From an uncultured Aquimarina sp. (GTDB lineage Bacteria; Bacteroidota; Bacteroidia; Flavobacteriales; Flavobacteriaceae): a stretch of 64,000 bases of DNA. The stretch spans positions 186,001-250,000 of the forward strand of contig CANNBP010000002.1 of NCBI GenBank assembly GCA_947502885.1, in the 5' to 3' direction. A model generated the notes under the pieces. The model ran no database searches and was not told the DNA's origin. It saw only the letters and a program-made list of their open reading frames with translations. This document shows positions 21,192 through 32,400 of this stretch, one piece after another (the first letter of the stretch is position 1; each line of letters opens with the position of its first letter). The translations under genes and the position numbers were made by a program.

Positions 21192-21342
21192 AATGTTGCT
21201 TTTTTTTTGAAGAATATTTTTCTTGGTTAACTATAGGTTTTAAGTCTAAAAGATGATTTTTCGGCGTTGTTGTAATATGTATTGAGAGTTGGTATGTTTT
21301 TAGGTATCTTAAATTTACGAATAAATTCATTCTCAGCGATAT

Positions 21343-21372
21343 TTTGTATCTAAGATATTATTACTATCTTTG
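21343..21372 (+). promoter_or_regulatory. Bacteroidota-type promoter upstream of rimP-nusA-infB
   Basis: TTTG (21343-21346), 18-bp spacer, TATCTTTG (21365-21372). Confidence 0.65.
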
Positions 21373-21398
21373 CACCGTTGAAATTAAAAAACCAGGAT

Positions 21399-21424
21399 GA
21401 GGGGACAAAAAGTCCCCTCTTTTT
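21399..21424 (+). promoter_or_regulatory. Terminator-like hairpin in the rimP leader (putative attenuator)
   Basis: GAGGGGAC-AAAAA-GTCCCCTC perfect 8-bp stem followed by TTTTT, about 27 nt downstream of the -7 element and 9 nt before ATG at 21433. Confidence 0.65.
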
Positions 21425-21432
21425 ATCTATTT

Positions 21433-21897
21433 ATGTCATTAAGAGACAAAGTTCAAAATTTATTAGATGTGGCGCTTCAAGAAAACCCGTCACTGTTTCT
21501 AATAGAAAGTAAGGTTCATACCGATAATAGTATTGAAATTATTATTGATGGAGATCAAGGTGTTAAGGTTGAGGATTGTATTGCGATTAGTAGGGCAATC
21601 GAACATAACTTAGATCGGGAAGAAGAGGATTTTTCACTTCAAGTGATGTCTGCAGGAGTTTCTGAAGGGCTTACGCATAGACGTCAGTATAAAAAAAATA
21701 TAGGTAGAAAGCTTAAGGTTAAAACAGCAGAGGATGTTATAGAAGGAGAGTTGACCTTGGCAGAAGAAGATGGAATTACTTTAGTTTGGAAAGCTAGAGA
21801 ACCGAAGCCAGTTGGTAAGGGTAAAGTAACAGTAGTTAAAGAAGCTGTGGTTGCTTATGAGAATATTGTGGAAGCAAAAGTTATGATAACATTTTAA
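21433..21897 (+). CDS. rimP: Ribosome maturation factor RimP
   Basis: RimP-like sequence ahead of nusA-infB; the ATG at 21433 (MSLRDKVQNLL) is more plausible than the track start at 21397, which lies at the leader hairpin. Confidence 0.93.
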   Translation: MSLRDKVQNLLDVALQENPSLFLIESKVHTDNSIEIIIDGDQGVKVEDCIAISRAIEHNLDREEEDFSLQVMSAGVSEGLTHRRQYKKNIGRKLKVKTAEDVIEGELTLAEEDGITLVWKAREPKPVGKGKVTVVKEAVVAYENIVEAKVMITF

Positions 21898-21911
21898 TAT
21901 AATATATTGAT

Positions 21912-23144
21912 ATGGAAAATATCGCATTAATAGAATCATTTTCAGAATTCAAGGATGATAAGTTTATAGATCGAGTTACGTTAATGTCGATCTTAGAAGA
22001 TGTATTTAGGAATGCCCTTAAAAAGAAGTTTGGTAGCGATGATAATTTCGATATAATTATAAATCCTGATAAAGGAGATTTAGAAATTTGGAGAAACCGT
22101 GTTGTAGTAGCAGATGGAGAAGTAGAAGATAGTAATCAAGAGATATCACTTACAGAAGCAAGAAGAATTGAACCAGATTTTGAAGTTGGGGAAGATGCGT
22201 CTGAAGAAGTGAAACTTATTGATTTAGGAAGACGTTCTATTTTGGCTTTGCGTCAAAATTTGATTTCCAAGATTCATGAGCATGACAATACAAATATCTA
22301 TAAGCAGTTTAAAGAATTAGAAGGAGAGATATATACTGCAGAAGTACATCATATAAGACATAGGGCTATTATAATGTTAGATGATGAAGGGAATGAAATT
22401 ATTCTTCCTAAAGACAGACAAATACCTTCAGACTTTTTTAGAAAAGGAGAAAATGTACGTGGTGTTATAGAATCTGTAGAATTAAAAGGTAATAAGCCTG
22501 CAATTATTATGTCTAGAACATCGCCTTTGTTCTTAGAGAAATTATTTGAACAAGAAATTCCAGAAGTATTTGATGGTTTAATTTCTGTTAAAAAGGTGGT
22601 ACGTATTCCAGGAGAAAAAGCAAAAGTTGCTGTAGATTCTTATGATGATAGAATTGATCCTGTTGGGGCATGTGTGGGGATGAAAGGTTCTCGAATACAT
22701 GGTATTGTTAGAGAGTTAGGTAATGAAAATATTGATGTGATTAATTATACAAATAACTTACAATTGTATATAACAAGAGCATTGAGTCCTGCAAAAGTAA
22801 CTTCTATAAAGATTAATGAAGAGACGAATAGAGCAGAGGTTATGTTAAGACCAGAAGAAGTTTCTAAGGCTATCGGTCGTGGAGGTCACAACATAAGGCT
22901 TGCAGGTCAATTAACTGGCTATGAAATAGATGTGTTTAGAGAAGGTGTTGAAGAAGATGTTGAGTTAACAGAGTTTTCTGATGAGATAGATTCTTGGATT
23001 ATCGAAGAATTCTCTAGAATAGGTTTGGATACTGCAAAGAGTATTTTGGAGCAAGATGTTGCGGATTTGGTGAAGAGAACGGATCTAGAGGAAGAAACGG
23101 TAAATGAGGTTCTGAAAATATTAAAATCAGAATTTGAGGATTAA
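21912..23144 (+). CDS. nusA: Transcription termination/antitermination protein NusA
   Basis: NusA N-terminal, S1 and KH domains (DPVGACVGMKGSRIHGIVRELGNENIDVI; EEVSKAIGRGGHNIRLAGQLTGYEIDV). Confidence 0.97.
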   Translation: MENIALIESFSEFKDDKFIDRVTLMSILEDVFRNALKKKFGSDDNFDIIINPDKGDLEIWRNRVVVADGEVEDSNQEISLTEARRIEPDFEVGEDASEEVKLIDLGRRSILALRQNLISKIHEHDNTNIYKQFKELEGEIYTAEVHHIRHRAIIMLDDEGNEIILPKDRQIPSDFFRKGENVRGVIESVELKGNKPAIIMSRTSPLFLEKLFEQEIPEVFDGLISVKKVVRIPGEKAKVAVDSYDDRIDPVGACVGMKGSRIHGIVRELGNENIDVINYTNNLQLYITRALSPAKVTSIKINEETNRAEVMLRPEEVSKAIGRGGHNIRLAGQLTGYEIDVFREGVEEDVELTEFSDEIDSWIIEEFSRIGLDTAKSILEQDVADLVKRTDLEEETVNEVLKILKSEFED

Positions 23145-23188
23145 TAAATACAATTAATTTATATTTGAGCATAAAATAAGAGGCATTT

Positions 23189-26029
23189 ATGGCTGAAGCA
23201 AAAACATTGAGATTAAATAAAGTATTACGTGAATTCAATATCTCGCTAGATCGGGCTGTTGACTTTTTGGATTCAAAAGGTCATGAGATAGATGCACGTC
23301 CTACTACAAAAATTTCTTCCGAAATTTATCAGCTTTTGTTTGATGAATTTCAAACTGATAAGAGTAAGAAGGTGGCTTCAAAAGAGGTTGGAGAAGAAAA
23401 GAGAAAAGAGAAAGAGGCATTACGTGTGCAAATCGAGAATGAGCTTGAAGAAAAGCGAAAACGTGCCGAAGCCCGAGAAGTTGTAAAAGCTAAAGCTCAA
23501 TTAAGTGGCCCTAAACAAATCGGAAAAATCGATTTGGAAAAGGATAAACAAGAAAAAGAAACTGTAAAGCCCGAAGAAAAAACAGTTGAAACTCCCGTAA
23601 AAGAAGAGGTGAAAAAAGAAATTCCAACGCCAGAAATCGTTTCAAACAGACCGGTAAAGAAAGGAATAAAGATAACCGGAAAGGCGCCGATTGAACGTAA
23701 AGAGGAGAAGCCGAAAGCACCTCCTGTTGCGAAAAAAGAAGAAAAACCTAAGACGGTTGTTCCTGAAGCAAAAGTAGAAAAGCCAAAACCGGCGAAACCT
23801 GCAGAGGCTGAAGCAACTGAAACTCCGGCAGAGCCAGAGAAGGTGAAAACTCAATATAAAAAATTAGATGGTCCTAACTTTACAGGTCAGAAAATTGATT
23901 TAACTCAATTTAAAAAACCTGCAAAGAAAAAGGATGATAAATCTTCTGATAAGAAAACCTCAGGTGCTGGAGACGCTGCGAAAAAACGTAGAAGACGAAT
24001 CAGTAAAGAAGGTGGACAAGGATCTGGTGGAGGTAGGCCAGGAGGTCAATCTGGAGGTAACCGCGGAGGTGGTAGAGGTCGAGGACCTGCAAAAGGTAAA
24101 AGACCAGCTATTGTAAAAGAGGAGCCAAGCGAAGAAGAAGTGCAAAAGCAGGTTAGAGAAACCCTTGAGAAATTACAGGGTAAATCTAATAAGTCAAAAG
24201 CAGCAAAATATCGTAGAGATAAAAGAGATCAGCACCGTCAAAAGGCTGAAGATGATGTAGCGCAACAAGAACAGGAAAGCAAAGTGCTTAAGGTTACCGA
24301 GTTTGTTACTGTTTCTGAAGTGGCAACGATGATGGATATTTCTACAACAGAAGTTATTTCAGCGTGTATGTCGCTTGGTATCATGGTAACTATGAACCAG
24401 CGTTTGGATGCAGAGACTCTTTCGATTGTAGCAGATGAGTTTGGGTACGAGGTTAATTTTGTTACCGCTGATATCGAAGAATCAATCGAAGAGGTTGTTG
24501 ATGCTCCAGAAGATCTAGTAAATAGAGCACCTATTGTTACCGTAATGGGGCATGTGGATCATGGTAAAACATCTCTTTTGGATTATATAAGAGAAGAAAA
24601 CGTGATTGCTGGAGAAAGCGGTGGAATAACCCAGCATATTGGGGCTTATGGTGTGCAGCTAAATAATGGACAGAAAATTGCGTTTTTAGATACACCAGGT
24701 CACGAAGCGTTTACAGCTATGCGTGCTCGTGGTGCACAAGTAACTGACTTGGCAATAATCGTAATTGCGGCAGATGATGATGTGATGCCTCAGACAAAAG
24801 AAGCGATTAGTCATGCGCAAGCAGCTGGAGTGCCTATTGTATTTGCTATAAATAAAGTGGATAGACCAGAGGCGAACCCAGAAAAGATTAAAGAAAAGTT
24901 AGCTTCAATGAACTTGTTAGTAGAAGATTGGGGTGGAAAAATACAATCTCATGATATTTCTGCGAAAACAGGTCTTGGGGTAAAAGAGTTATTAGAAAAA
25001 GTTCTTCTTGAGGCTGAGATATTAGAGTTGAAAGCGAATCCAAAAAGATTGGCATCTGGTACTGTTGTCGAAGCATTCTTAGATAAGGGGCGTGGTTATG
25101 TGTCTACTATACTGGTTCAGACAGGTACACTTCGTGTAGGAGATTATGTTCTTGCAGGAAAGAATAGTGGAAAAGTTAAGGCGATGCACGATGAAAGAGG
25201 TAATAATGTGAAAGAAGCTGGTCCTTCAACACCAGTTTCAATATTAGGTCTTGATGGTGCTCCTCAGGCAGGGGATAAGTTTAATGTCTTAGAAGATGAG
25301 CGAGAAGCAAAAGATATAGCTTCAAAAAGAGCACAATTACATAGAGAGCAATCTGTACGTACTCAGAGACATATTACGCTGGCAGAGATTGGACGAAGAA
25401 TCGCATTAGGAGACTTTAAAGAACTTAATATAATACTGAAAGGTGATGTAGATGGTTCTGTAGAAGCATTAACAGATTCATTCCAGAAATTATCAACAGA
25501 AGAGATTCATGTTAATATAATACATAAAGCAGTGGGGGCAATTACAGAAAGTGATGTCTTATTGGCTTCTGCTTCTGATGCAATTATTATTGGATTTAAT
25601 GTTCGACCAGCTGGTAATGCAAGGCAAGTTGCAGATAGAGAAGAGATCGATATTAGAACGTACTCGATCATATACGATGCTATTAATGATCTTAAAGATG
25701 CAATGGAAGGAATGCTTTCGCCAGTTATGAAAGAAGAGATTACTGGTACAGCAGAAATAAGAGAAACCTTCAAGATATCTAAAGTTGGTACGATTGCAGG
25801 TTGTATGGTGTTAACTGGTAAAATCTTCCGTAATTCAGGAATTCGTTTGATTAGGGATGGTGTAGTAGTGTATACTGGAGAGTTAGCTTCGCTGAAGAGA
25901 TTTAAAGATGATGTTAAAGAAGTAGCGAAGGGGTATGATTGTGGTTTACAGATTAAGAACTATAATGATATCAAAGAGAATGATGTTGTAGAAGCTTATC
26001 AAGAAGTTGCGGTTAAGAAAAAACTGTAG
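23189..26029 (+). CDS. infB: Translation initiation factor IF-2
   Basis: Long charged N-terminus, GTPase motifs ([30 protein letters not shown]), IF2 C-terminal domains. Confidence 0.98.
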   Translation: MAEAKTLRLNKVLREFNISLDRAVDFLDSKGHEIDARPTTKISSEIYQLLFDEFQTDKSKKVASKEVGEEKRKEKEALRVQIENELEEKRKRAEAREVVKAKAQLSGPKQIGKIDLEKDKQEKETVKPEEKTVETPVKEEVKKEIPTPEIVSNRPVKKGIKITGKAPIERKEEKPKAPPVAKKEEKPKTVVPEAKVEKPKPAKPAEAEATETPAEPEKVKTQYKKLDGPNFTGQKIDLTQFKKPAKKKDDKSSDKKTSGAGDAAKKRRRRISKEGGQGSGGGRPGGQSGGNRGGGRGRGPAKGKRPAIVKEEPSEEEVQKQVRETLEKLQGKSNKSKAAKYRRDKRDQHRQKAEDDVAQQEQESKVLKVTEFVTVSEVATMMDISTTEVISACMSLGIMVTMNQRLDAETLSIVADEFGYEVNFVTADIEESIEEVVDAPEDLVNRAPIVTVMGHVDHGKTSLLDYIREENVIAGESGGITQHIGAYGVQLNNGQKIAFLDTPGHEAFTAMRARGAQVTDLAIIVIAADDDVMPQTKEAISHAQAAGVPIVFAINKVDRPEANPEKIKEKLASMNLLVEDWGGKIQSHDISAKTGLGVKELLEKVLLEAEILELKANPKRLASGTVVEAFLDKGRGYVSTILVQTGTLRVGDYVLAGKNSGKVKAMHDERGNNVKEAGPSTPVSILGLDGAPQAGDKFNVLEDEREAKDIASKRAQLHREQSVRTQRHITLAEIGRRIALGDFKELNIILKGDVDGSVEALTDSFQKLSTEEIHVNIIHKAVGAITESDVLLASASDAIIIGFNVRPAGNARQVADREEIDIRTYSIIYDAINDLKDAMEGMLSPVMKEEITGTAEIRETFKISKVGTIAGCMVLTGKIFRNSGIRLIRDGVVVYTGELASLKRFKDDVKEVAKGYDCGLQIKNYNDIKENDVVEAYQEVAVKKKL

Positions 26030-26052
26030 GTAGTTGATATACTAAATAATTA

Positions 26053-26088
26053 AAAAAGGCCGGCTAAAATATTTTAGCCGGCCTTTTT
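26053..26088 (+). terminator. Terminator after infB
   Basis: AAAAAGGCCGGCTAAAATATTTTAGCCGGCCTTTTT perfect hairpin with T tract. Confidence 0.9.
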
Positions 26089-26334
26089 GTTTTTAATAAT
26101 TTCAATAATGAAATGAATTTACGTGCCATTTTTTATGATGACTAAAGTTGTTTGTTTATTTCGTAATGGGTAAGAAAGCGCAACTTTTTTAAAAGTATAA
26201 GCATGTGTGTTGTTTTGACTTTTAGAGAATGGTTAGTTTTGTTGTTTGGATTGTGGTTTATGTGAGGTTTGATTGTTTGTGTTGATGTGAAATAGGGTGT
26301 TTGAACAAGAGTGTATCTTGTTTTTATTTGGGTA

Positions 26335-26392
26335 GTATACTTTTTGTAGCCTTCTAAGTGCCCTCTTTTTAATGTCTGTATACTTTTTGTAG
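26335..26392. repeat. Two exact 15-bp direct repeats GTATACTTTTTGTAG
   Basis: 26335-26349 and 26378-26392, 43 bp start to start, upstream of the M57-like gene. Confidence 0.8.
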
Positions 26393-26462
26393 TACTTGGT
26401 TGAGTGGTTAAAGCTGGTCTGTTGTTGGTATTTGATGAAACATAAACTTTAAAATTTTAAAC

Positions 26463-27239
26463 ATGAAAAATCAACTTAGACTACTAGGGGTGATGATCGT
26501 TATGGTGTCGATTATCTCTTGCGAGAAAAATGAAAACATGGAGATTCGAGAAGTATCCGCTGATTCAAAAAATGAGGTCATAGAACAGTTATTGCAAAAT
26601 GGATGGGATATTGATCAGATTCAAATTTTGGAAAACGGAAACCTTATTGTGGGTGGAGATGTAGAAATATCATCTGATATTAATGATTATAAAAGTAATG
26701 AAATTGTGTCGAAGCAGTTAACAACACGTTGGTTGGTGGATACAGAGCGATCAAAGCATATAACTGTATATATAGATAATTCTTTAAGAAAGCCTGGACC
26801 TGATAATTGGGAAGGGTCTATTGTTAATGCGATGCGTGTGTGGAGTACGGTTTGGGGTAGTGATTTGAAGTTTGTGAGAACTTTTGATAGTTGGGATGCG
26901 GATATTGTTGTGAGAAGTGATGATAGGATTAATAATAATACAATAGCGCTAGCAAATTTTCCAAAATATGGAAGGGCAGGGAAAACGATTAGGGTTAATC
27001 TAACCTATGATAATAATAGATGGGTTACGAATTCACAAAAATTGCATAATATGGCTCATGAATTTGGTCATGCCATTGGTTTTAGACATGCTAATGGTTT
27101 GGATAGAGGAGAAGGGTCTTTTGTTAATGGAGAAGGGGATGTAGGAATAGTGCCAGTTCTTGGGACGCCAAGAGTGGATCCTAATTCAGTGATGAATGGT
27201 GGTACTGCTGATAATGGATTTAGAGGATTGAGCTTCTAG
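26463..27239 (+). CDS. M57-like (HEXXHxxGxxH) zinc metalloprotease lipoprotein
   Basis: Lipobox (SIISC), NMAHEFGHAIGFRHANG metzincin-type motif, VDPNSVMNGG Met-turn-like segment. Confidence 0.82.
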   Translation: MKNQLRLLGVMIVMVSIISCEKNENMEIREVSADSKNEVIEQLLQNGWDIDQIQILENGNLIVGGDVEISSDINDYKSNEIVSKQLTTRWLVDTERSKHITVYIDNSLRKPGPDNWEGSIVNAMRVWSTVWGSDLKFVRTFDSWDADIVVRSDDRINNNTIALANFPKYGRAGKTIRVNLTYDNNRWVTNSQKLHNMAHEFGHAIGFRHANGLDRGEGSFVNGEGDVGIVPVLGTPRVDPNSVMNGGTADNGFRGLSF

Positions 27240-27300
27240 GGTAAAAGAACATTGGGGGCGTTTTATTAATTTGGTTTGAGGTGTGTTAATTGGGTAAACA

Positions 27301-27332
27301 AAAAAGGAGGTTGATATCGACCTCCTTTTTGT
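27301..27332. terminator. Bidirectional terminator between convergent genes
   Basis: AAAAAGGAGGTtgatatcgACCTCCTTTTT. Confidence 0.85.
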
Positions 27333-27351
27333 ATGTATGATAATTATTAAT

Positions 27352-27810
27352 TTATTCTGGTTTAAATATAAAAGCTCCAGAAAACTCTTCTTGTATGTCT
27401 CTAAGGGCTCTATCTGCTTCAATTCGCGTTCTATAATTGCCTACCCAAACTTTGTATTCGGGTGTTTCCCATTTAATTGTTGAGTCCCATTTTGGGAAAG
27501 ATTGTTTAAATGATGCAATAATTTGGTTAGCCTTATTTAGGTTTCCGTTATATAATTGGATTTTGTAACGATCACTAAATTCTCCTTCTTTTGACATCTT
27601 GGTTTTGATGTCAAGAAGTCTTTTTATTCTTGAATCTTGATGAATGGTTACAGATGCTTCTGGTGAAGATGCTATCGGAACTGTTACAAAATCAGACTGA
27701 TTTGGAGTTGTTTCTTGTGTATTTGTGCTGTCTTGTGCATTTAAATTGATCAATGGGGTTAGGCAAAAACCTAATATTAAAAAGCAGTTTGTTTTATTTA
27801 ACATTCTCAT
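27352..27810 (-). CDS. SPOR domain-containing protein
   Basis: Signal peptide, then C-terminal SPOR-like YKIQLYNGNLNKANQIIASFKQSFPKWDSTIKWETPEYKVWVGNYRTRIEADRALRDIQEEFSGAFI. Confidence 0.82.
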   Translation of the reverse strand: MRMLNKTNCFLILGFCLTPLINLNAQDSTNTQETTPNQSDFVTVPIASSPEASVTIHQDSRIKRLLDIKTKMSKEGEFSDRYKIQLYNGNLNKANQIIASFKQSFPKWDSTIKWETPEYKVWVGNYRTRIEADRALRDIQEEFSGAFIFKPE

Positions 27811-28035
27811 TACAAATTGATTTGACGCAAAGGTATACTATAATAACTCAATATTCTTGAAAAAAATTATTTAGAATTATTATAAATTAATAGTTAACGG
27901 TTCTCTAACATTTCTAAAATCGACTTATTATAGTACTTTTGTCGTCGAATTAAAAGTGCCGGTTTTTATATACCTTTTTTAAGAGATAACCATAAAAACC
28001 ATACCAAAATTAAGACGATAATTCTACTTGATAAT

Positions 28036-29355
28036 ATGAAACAGGTGAAACACCGAAATTCAGCCTCTAAAATCCTATTACTAGGAACTGTTTTTTTATT
28101 TACTTTTTTAAACCCTGTCTTTGCACAGGAGGAAGCAGCTGTTGATAATGCTGCCGTAACCGAAGCTTCATCTGGAGGAGATGTAGCAAAAGGGGAAGAG
28201 TTGTTTAAGTCTCTTTGTGCTGCTTGTCATAAGCGGTACAAGAAAATGACTGGTCCAGCCTTGTTTGGAGTGGGCGATAAACACGATAAAGCGTGGTTGT
28301 ACTCTTGGATAAAAAATAGTGCTGCAATGATTGCTTCTGGCGATGCAAAAGCAGTTGCAGTTTTTGAAGAGTATAATAAAACAGCGATGAATGCTTTTCC
28401 GCAACTGTCTAATGCAGATATAGATAATATATTAGCATATGTAATGGTGCCTAAAGCAGAACCGGTAAAGCCTGTTGTTTCTGGTAATGATGGTGGTTCT
28501 GGTAGTGGTTCAGGAGTGTCTAGTGATGTCATTCTTGGTGTATTAGCATTTGTTTTCCTGATGTTGGTTGCAGTATTGTATCTGGTTAATAAGACATTAA
28601 GAAGCTTTGCTGAAGCAAATAACGTAGCCCTTCCAGAAGAAGAAAAAAGAACTCCGCTATGGAAAGCATTTGTGCAAAATCAATTCCTGGTGTTAGTAAC
28701 TGCAATTTTATTGCTACTGTCAAGTGGATACTTTGTGTATGGTTACTTTATGCAAGTTGGAGTTGATCAAGGGTATCAGCCAATTCAACCAATACATTTT
28801 TCGCATAAGATTCATGCAGGTGATAATAAAATAGAGTGTAAGTATTGTCACTCATCTGCTAGAGTAAGTAAGACTTCGGGTATTCCTTCTCTTAACGTGT
28901 GTATGAATTGCCATAAGTCTATTAGTGAAGTAGCAGATGCAACTGGTACTGCAGACTACTCTAAAGACTTTTATGATGGTGAAATTCAGAAATTATACAA
29001 AGCGGCAGGATGGGATGCTAATTCACAAGCTTATACAGGTGATTCAGATCCTGTAAAATGGGTGCGTATTCATAATCTTCCTGATTTTGCATATTTTAAT
29101 CACTCGCAACACGTTACTGTTGCAGGAGTAGAGTGTCAAAAATGTCATGGTCCAGTAGAAGAAATGGAAATCATGTATCAGCATGCTCCACTTACAATGG
29201 GATGGTGTATTAACTGCCATAGAGAGACAAATGTTAAGGTTGCTGATAATGAATATTACGAGAAAATTCATGCAGAGCTTTCTAAGAAGTATGGAGTGGA
29301 TCAGTTGACAGCTGCCCAAATGGGAGGTCTGGAATGTGGTAAGTGCCACTATTAA
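28036..29355 (+). CDS. actA: Alternative complex III subunit ActA: N-terminal monohaem cytochrome c domain plus multihaem cytochrome
   Basis: Six CXXCH motifs (CAACH, CKYCH, CMNCH, CQKCH, CINCH, CGKCH), signal peptide and TM segments; first gene of the ACIII operon. Confidence 0.9.
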   Translation: MKQVKHRNSASKILLLGTVFLFTFLNPVFAQEEAAVDNAAVTEASSGGDVAKGEELFKSLCAACHKRYKKMTGPALFGVGDKHDKAWLYSWIKNSAAMIASGDAKAVAVFEEYNKTAMNAFPQLSNADIDNILAYVMVPKAEPVKPVVSGNDGGSGSGSGVSSDVILGVLAFVFLMLVAVLYLVNKTLRSFAEANNVALPEEEKRTPLWKAFVQNQFLVLVTAILLLLSSGYFVYGYFMQVGVDQGYQPIQPIHFSHKIHAGDNKIECKYCHSSARVSKTSGIPSLNVCMNCHKSISEVADATGTADYSKDFYDGEIQKLYKAAGWDANSQAYTGDSDPVKWVRIHNLPDFAYFNHSQHVTVAGVECQKCHGPVEEMEIMYQHAPLTMGWCINCHRETNVKVADNEYYEKIHAELSKKYGVDQLTAAQMGGLECGKCHY

Positions 29356-29413
29356 TAATAAAAATTTTATTTCTGGAAACAGAAAAATAGTAAGAAGCTA
29401 ATATCAATTATAT

Positions 29414-32400
29414 ATGTCATCAAACAAGAAATACTGGAAAAGTGTTGAAGAGCTAGACCAAAATAGCTCTATTGTTGAGACGCTACAACAAAACGAATTC
29501 GTACAGGAAATACCGACTGATGAGTTTTTAGGAGATAAATCATCTTTGGAGAACTCTTCTACAACACGTCGTGATTTTCTTAAATATGTAGGTTTTAGTA
29601 CAGCGGCTGCTACAATGGCTGCTTGTGAAGGACCTGTTAAAAAGGCAATTCCTTATGTAGTTCAACCTGACAGAATCGTTCCAGGAGTAGCGAATTATTA
29701 TGCTACCACAATTGCAGATGGGTATGATTTTGCCAGTGTTTTGATTAAAACAAGAGAAGGTCGACCAATAAAGGTAGAAAACAATAGCTTGGCGACTTCT
29801 AATGGAGATGCTAATGCGAGAGTTAATGCTTCTGTTTTGTCATTATATGACAATTCAAGACTTCAAGGCCCTAAAAAAGGAAAAGAAGATATCAGTTGGG
29901 AGGCGTTAGATAAAGAGGTAGCATCAAAACTTAATGCTCTTGGTGGTAAGCAAATTGTTTTGTTAACTCAAACATATGCTAGTCCGTCAACTTCAAAACT
30001 TATCGCAGAGTTTAAAGAAAAATATCAAAATGTTAAGCATGTTGTTTATGATGCTGTTTCTAGTAGTGAAGCACTAGATGCATATCAAATGATGTATGGT
30101 GAAAGAGCACTTGCTGACTACGATTTTTCTAAAGTGAATACTATTGTTAGTGTTGCTGCAGACTTTTTAGGAGATTGGCAAGGAGGAGGATATGATAGTG
30201 GATATGCAAAAGGACGTATTCCTAAAAACGGAAAAATGTCTAAGCATGTGCAATTTGAAGCAAATATGTCTTTGTCTGGAGCTAATGCAGATAGAAGAAT
30301 ACAAGCTACACCAGCACAACAAAAACAAGTGCTTGCAGCTTTATATAAGTATGTAACAGGTTCTGGATCAAAAGGAGCTTTAGATTCTAAATTAGATTCT
30401 GAAGTTGTTAAGGTTGCTAAGGAGATACAAAAAGCAGGAAGTAATGCGGTTGTTGTATCAGGTTTACAAGATGTAGACGCGCAATTAGTGGTTTTAGAAA
30501 TTAATAAAGCAATACGTAGTAAAGCTTTTAATGAAAGCACACCACGTACGATTAGAAAGGGAGATGCCAAGGCTGTTGGACAGTTGGTGAAGGATATGAA
30601 TGCCGGTCGTATTGGTGGTTTGTTAATCGCTGGAGTTAATCCAATGTACTCATTACCAAATGCAAATGAGTTTAAAACTGGTCTCGAAAAAGTAACGTTA
30701 TCTGTTGCTTTTACAATGCATGATGATGCTACGGCAGAGTTGTGTAACTATGTGGCTACAACACCTCACTATTTAGAATCATGGGGTGATGTTGAATTGA
30801 AAAAAGGTAGTTATAGTTTAATGCAACCGACAATTCGTCCGTTGTTTGATACTAGACAATTTCAAGAAACTTTATTAAAGTGGACAGGAAGTACTAGTGA
30901 CTATAATACATACATAAAAAATACTTGGACAGGTATATTAGGTGGAACGTCATGGAATCAAGCTTTGCATGATGGAGTGTTAGTGAAGCCTGCATTGCCA
31001 AAACAAGAGTTAACAGATGCATTAGAAGCATCAGAAGGTGAAGAAGCTACATTAGCTCGCCCTAACGTTGCTGCAGCGGCAAGAAGATTGTCTGTTGCAA
31101 AAGCTAATGGTTTAGAGTTAACACTTTATACCAAGACTTCTTTAGGAGATGGTCAGCAAGCCAATAACCCTTGGTTACAGGAAATGCCTGATCCTATTAC
31201 TAGAGCTTCATGGGATAATTACCTTACGGTTTCAAGAGCGGATGCTGATCAATTAGGATTAACCAATGAGAATGTAGCAAACGGTGCTTTAAATGGTAGC
31301 TATGCTAAAGTTAATGTAAATGGAGTAGAGATAGTTGCCCCTGTTATAATTCAACCAGGACAAGCAAAAGGATCTGTTGGGTTAGCATTGGGGTACGGAA
31401 AGTCTAAAGGACTGAAAGCTGATATGAATGTGGGTGTAAATGCCTATCCTTTATATAAGAACTTTAATGCAGTTCAAGATGTAGCTATTAGTGCCGTTGA
31501 AGGAACTCATGAGTTTGCTTGTGTTCAGTTACATAATACATTAATGGGACGTGGTGATATTGTAAAAGAAACCACGCTAGAGATATTTAACACTAAGGAT
31601 AAACACGAATGGAATGCTATTCCTGAAGTAAGTAAAAATCATATTGAATATGAAGTTACTTCTCCAGAAGTTGATCTTTGGGATGAATTTGATCGTTCTG
31701 TAGGTCATCATTTTAATCTATCTATTGATTTAAATGCATGTACAGGATGTGGTGCTTGTGTTATAGCTTGTCATGCAGAGAATAATGTTCCCGTTGTTGG
31801 TAAGTCAGAAGTACGTAGATCAAGAGATATGCACTGGTTGCGTATAGATCGTTATTACTCTTCTCAAGATAGTTTTGAGGGTGATAATGATAAGAAGAAT
31901 AATATAGCAGGTTTAGGAAGTTCTTTATCAGAATTTGGTGAAATGGAAAGTCCGTCGGATAACCCTCAAGTGGCATTCCAACCTGTAATGTGTCAACATT
32001 GTAATCATGCGCCTTGTGAGACAGTATGTCCTGTTGCAGCAACGTCGCATGGTAGGCAAGGACAGAATCATATGGCATACAATCGTTGTGTAGGTACTCG
32101 TTATTGTGCAAATAACTGCCCATACAAAGTGCGTAGGTTTAACTGGTTCTTGTATAACAATAATGATGAGTTTGATTACAATATGAATAATGACTTAGGT
32201 AGAATGGTACTTAATCCTGATGTAACTGTGCGTTCGAGAGGGGTTATGGAGAAGTGTTCTATGTGTATTCAAATGACTCAAAAGACTATTTTAGATGCGA
32301 AACGTGATGGTAGAGCGATAAAGGATGGAGAATTCCAGACTGCATGTTCTGCGGCATGTTCTTCAGGAGCTATGATATTTGGCGATGTTAATGATAAGGA

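Noticed and set aside
23930-24110. Repetitive-looking tract suggestive of a repeat array
   Set aside because: It is the Gly/Arg-rich linker of IF-2 ([25 protein letters not shown]), coding low complexity rather than a DNA repeat element; no CRISPR-like repeat/spacer structure was seen in the window
23511-24145. Several minus-strand ORFs (for example 23511-23720, 23642-23854, 23960-24145)
   Set aside because: They lie antisense to the low-complexity Lys/Glu/Gly-rich region of infB; their Phe/Leu/Ser-rich products are the expected artefact of codon bias, with no independent support
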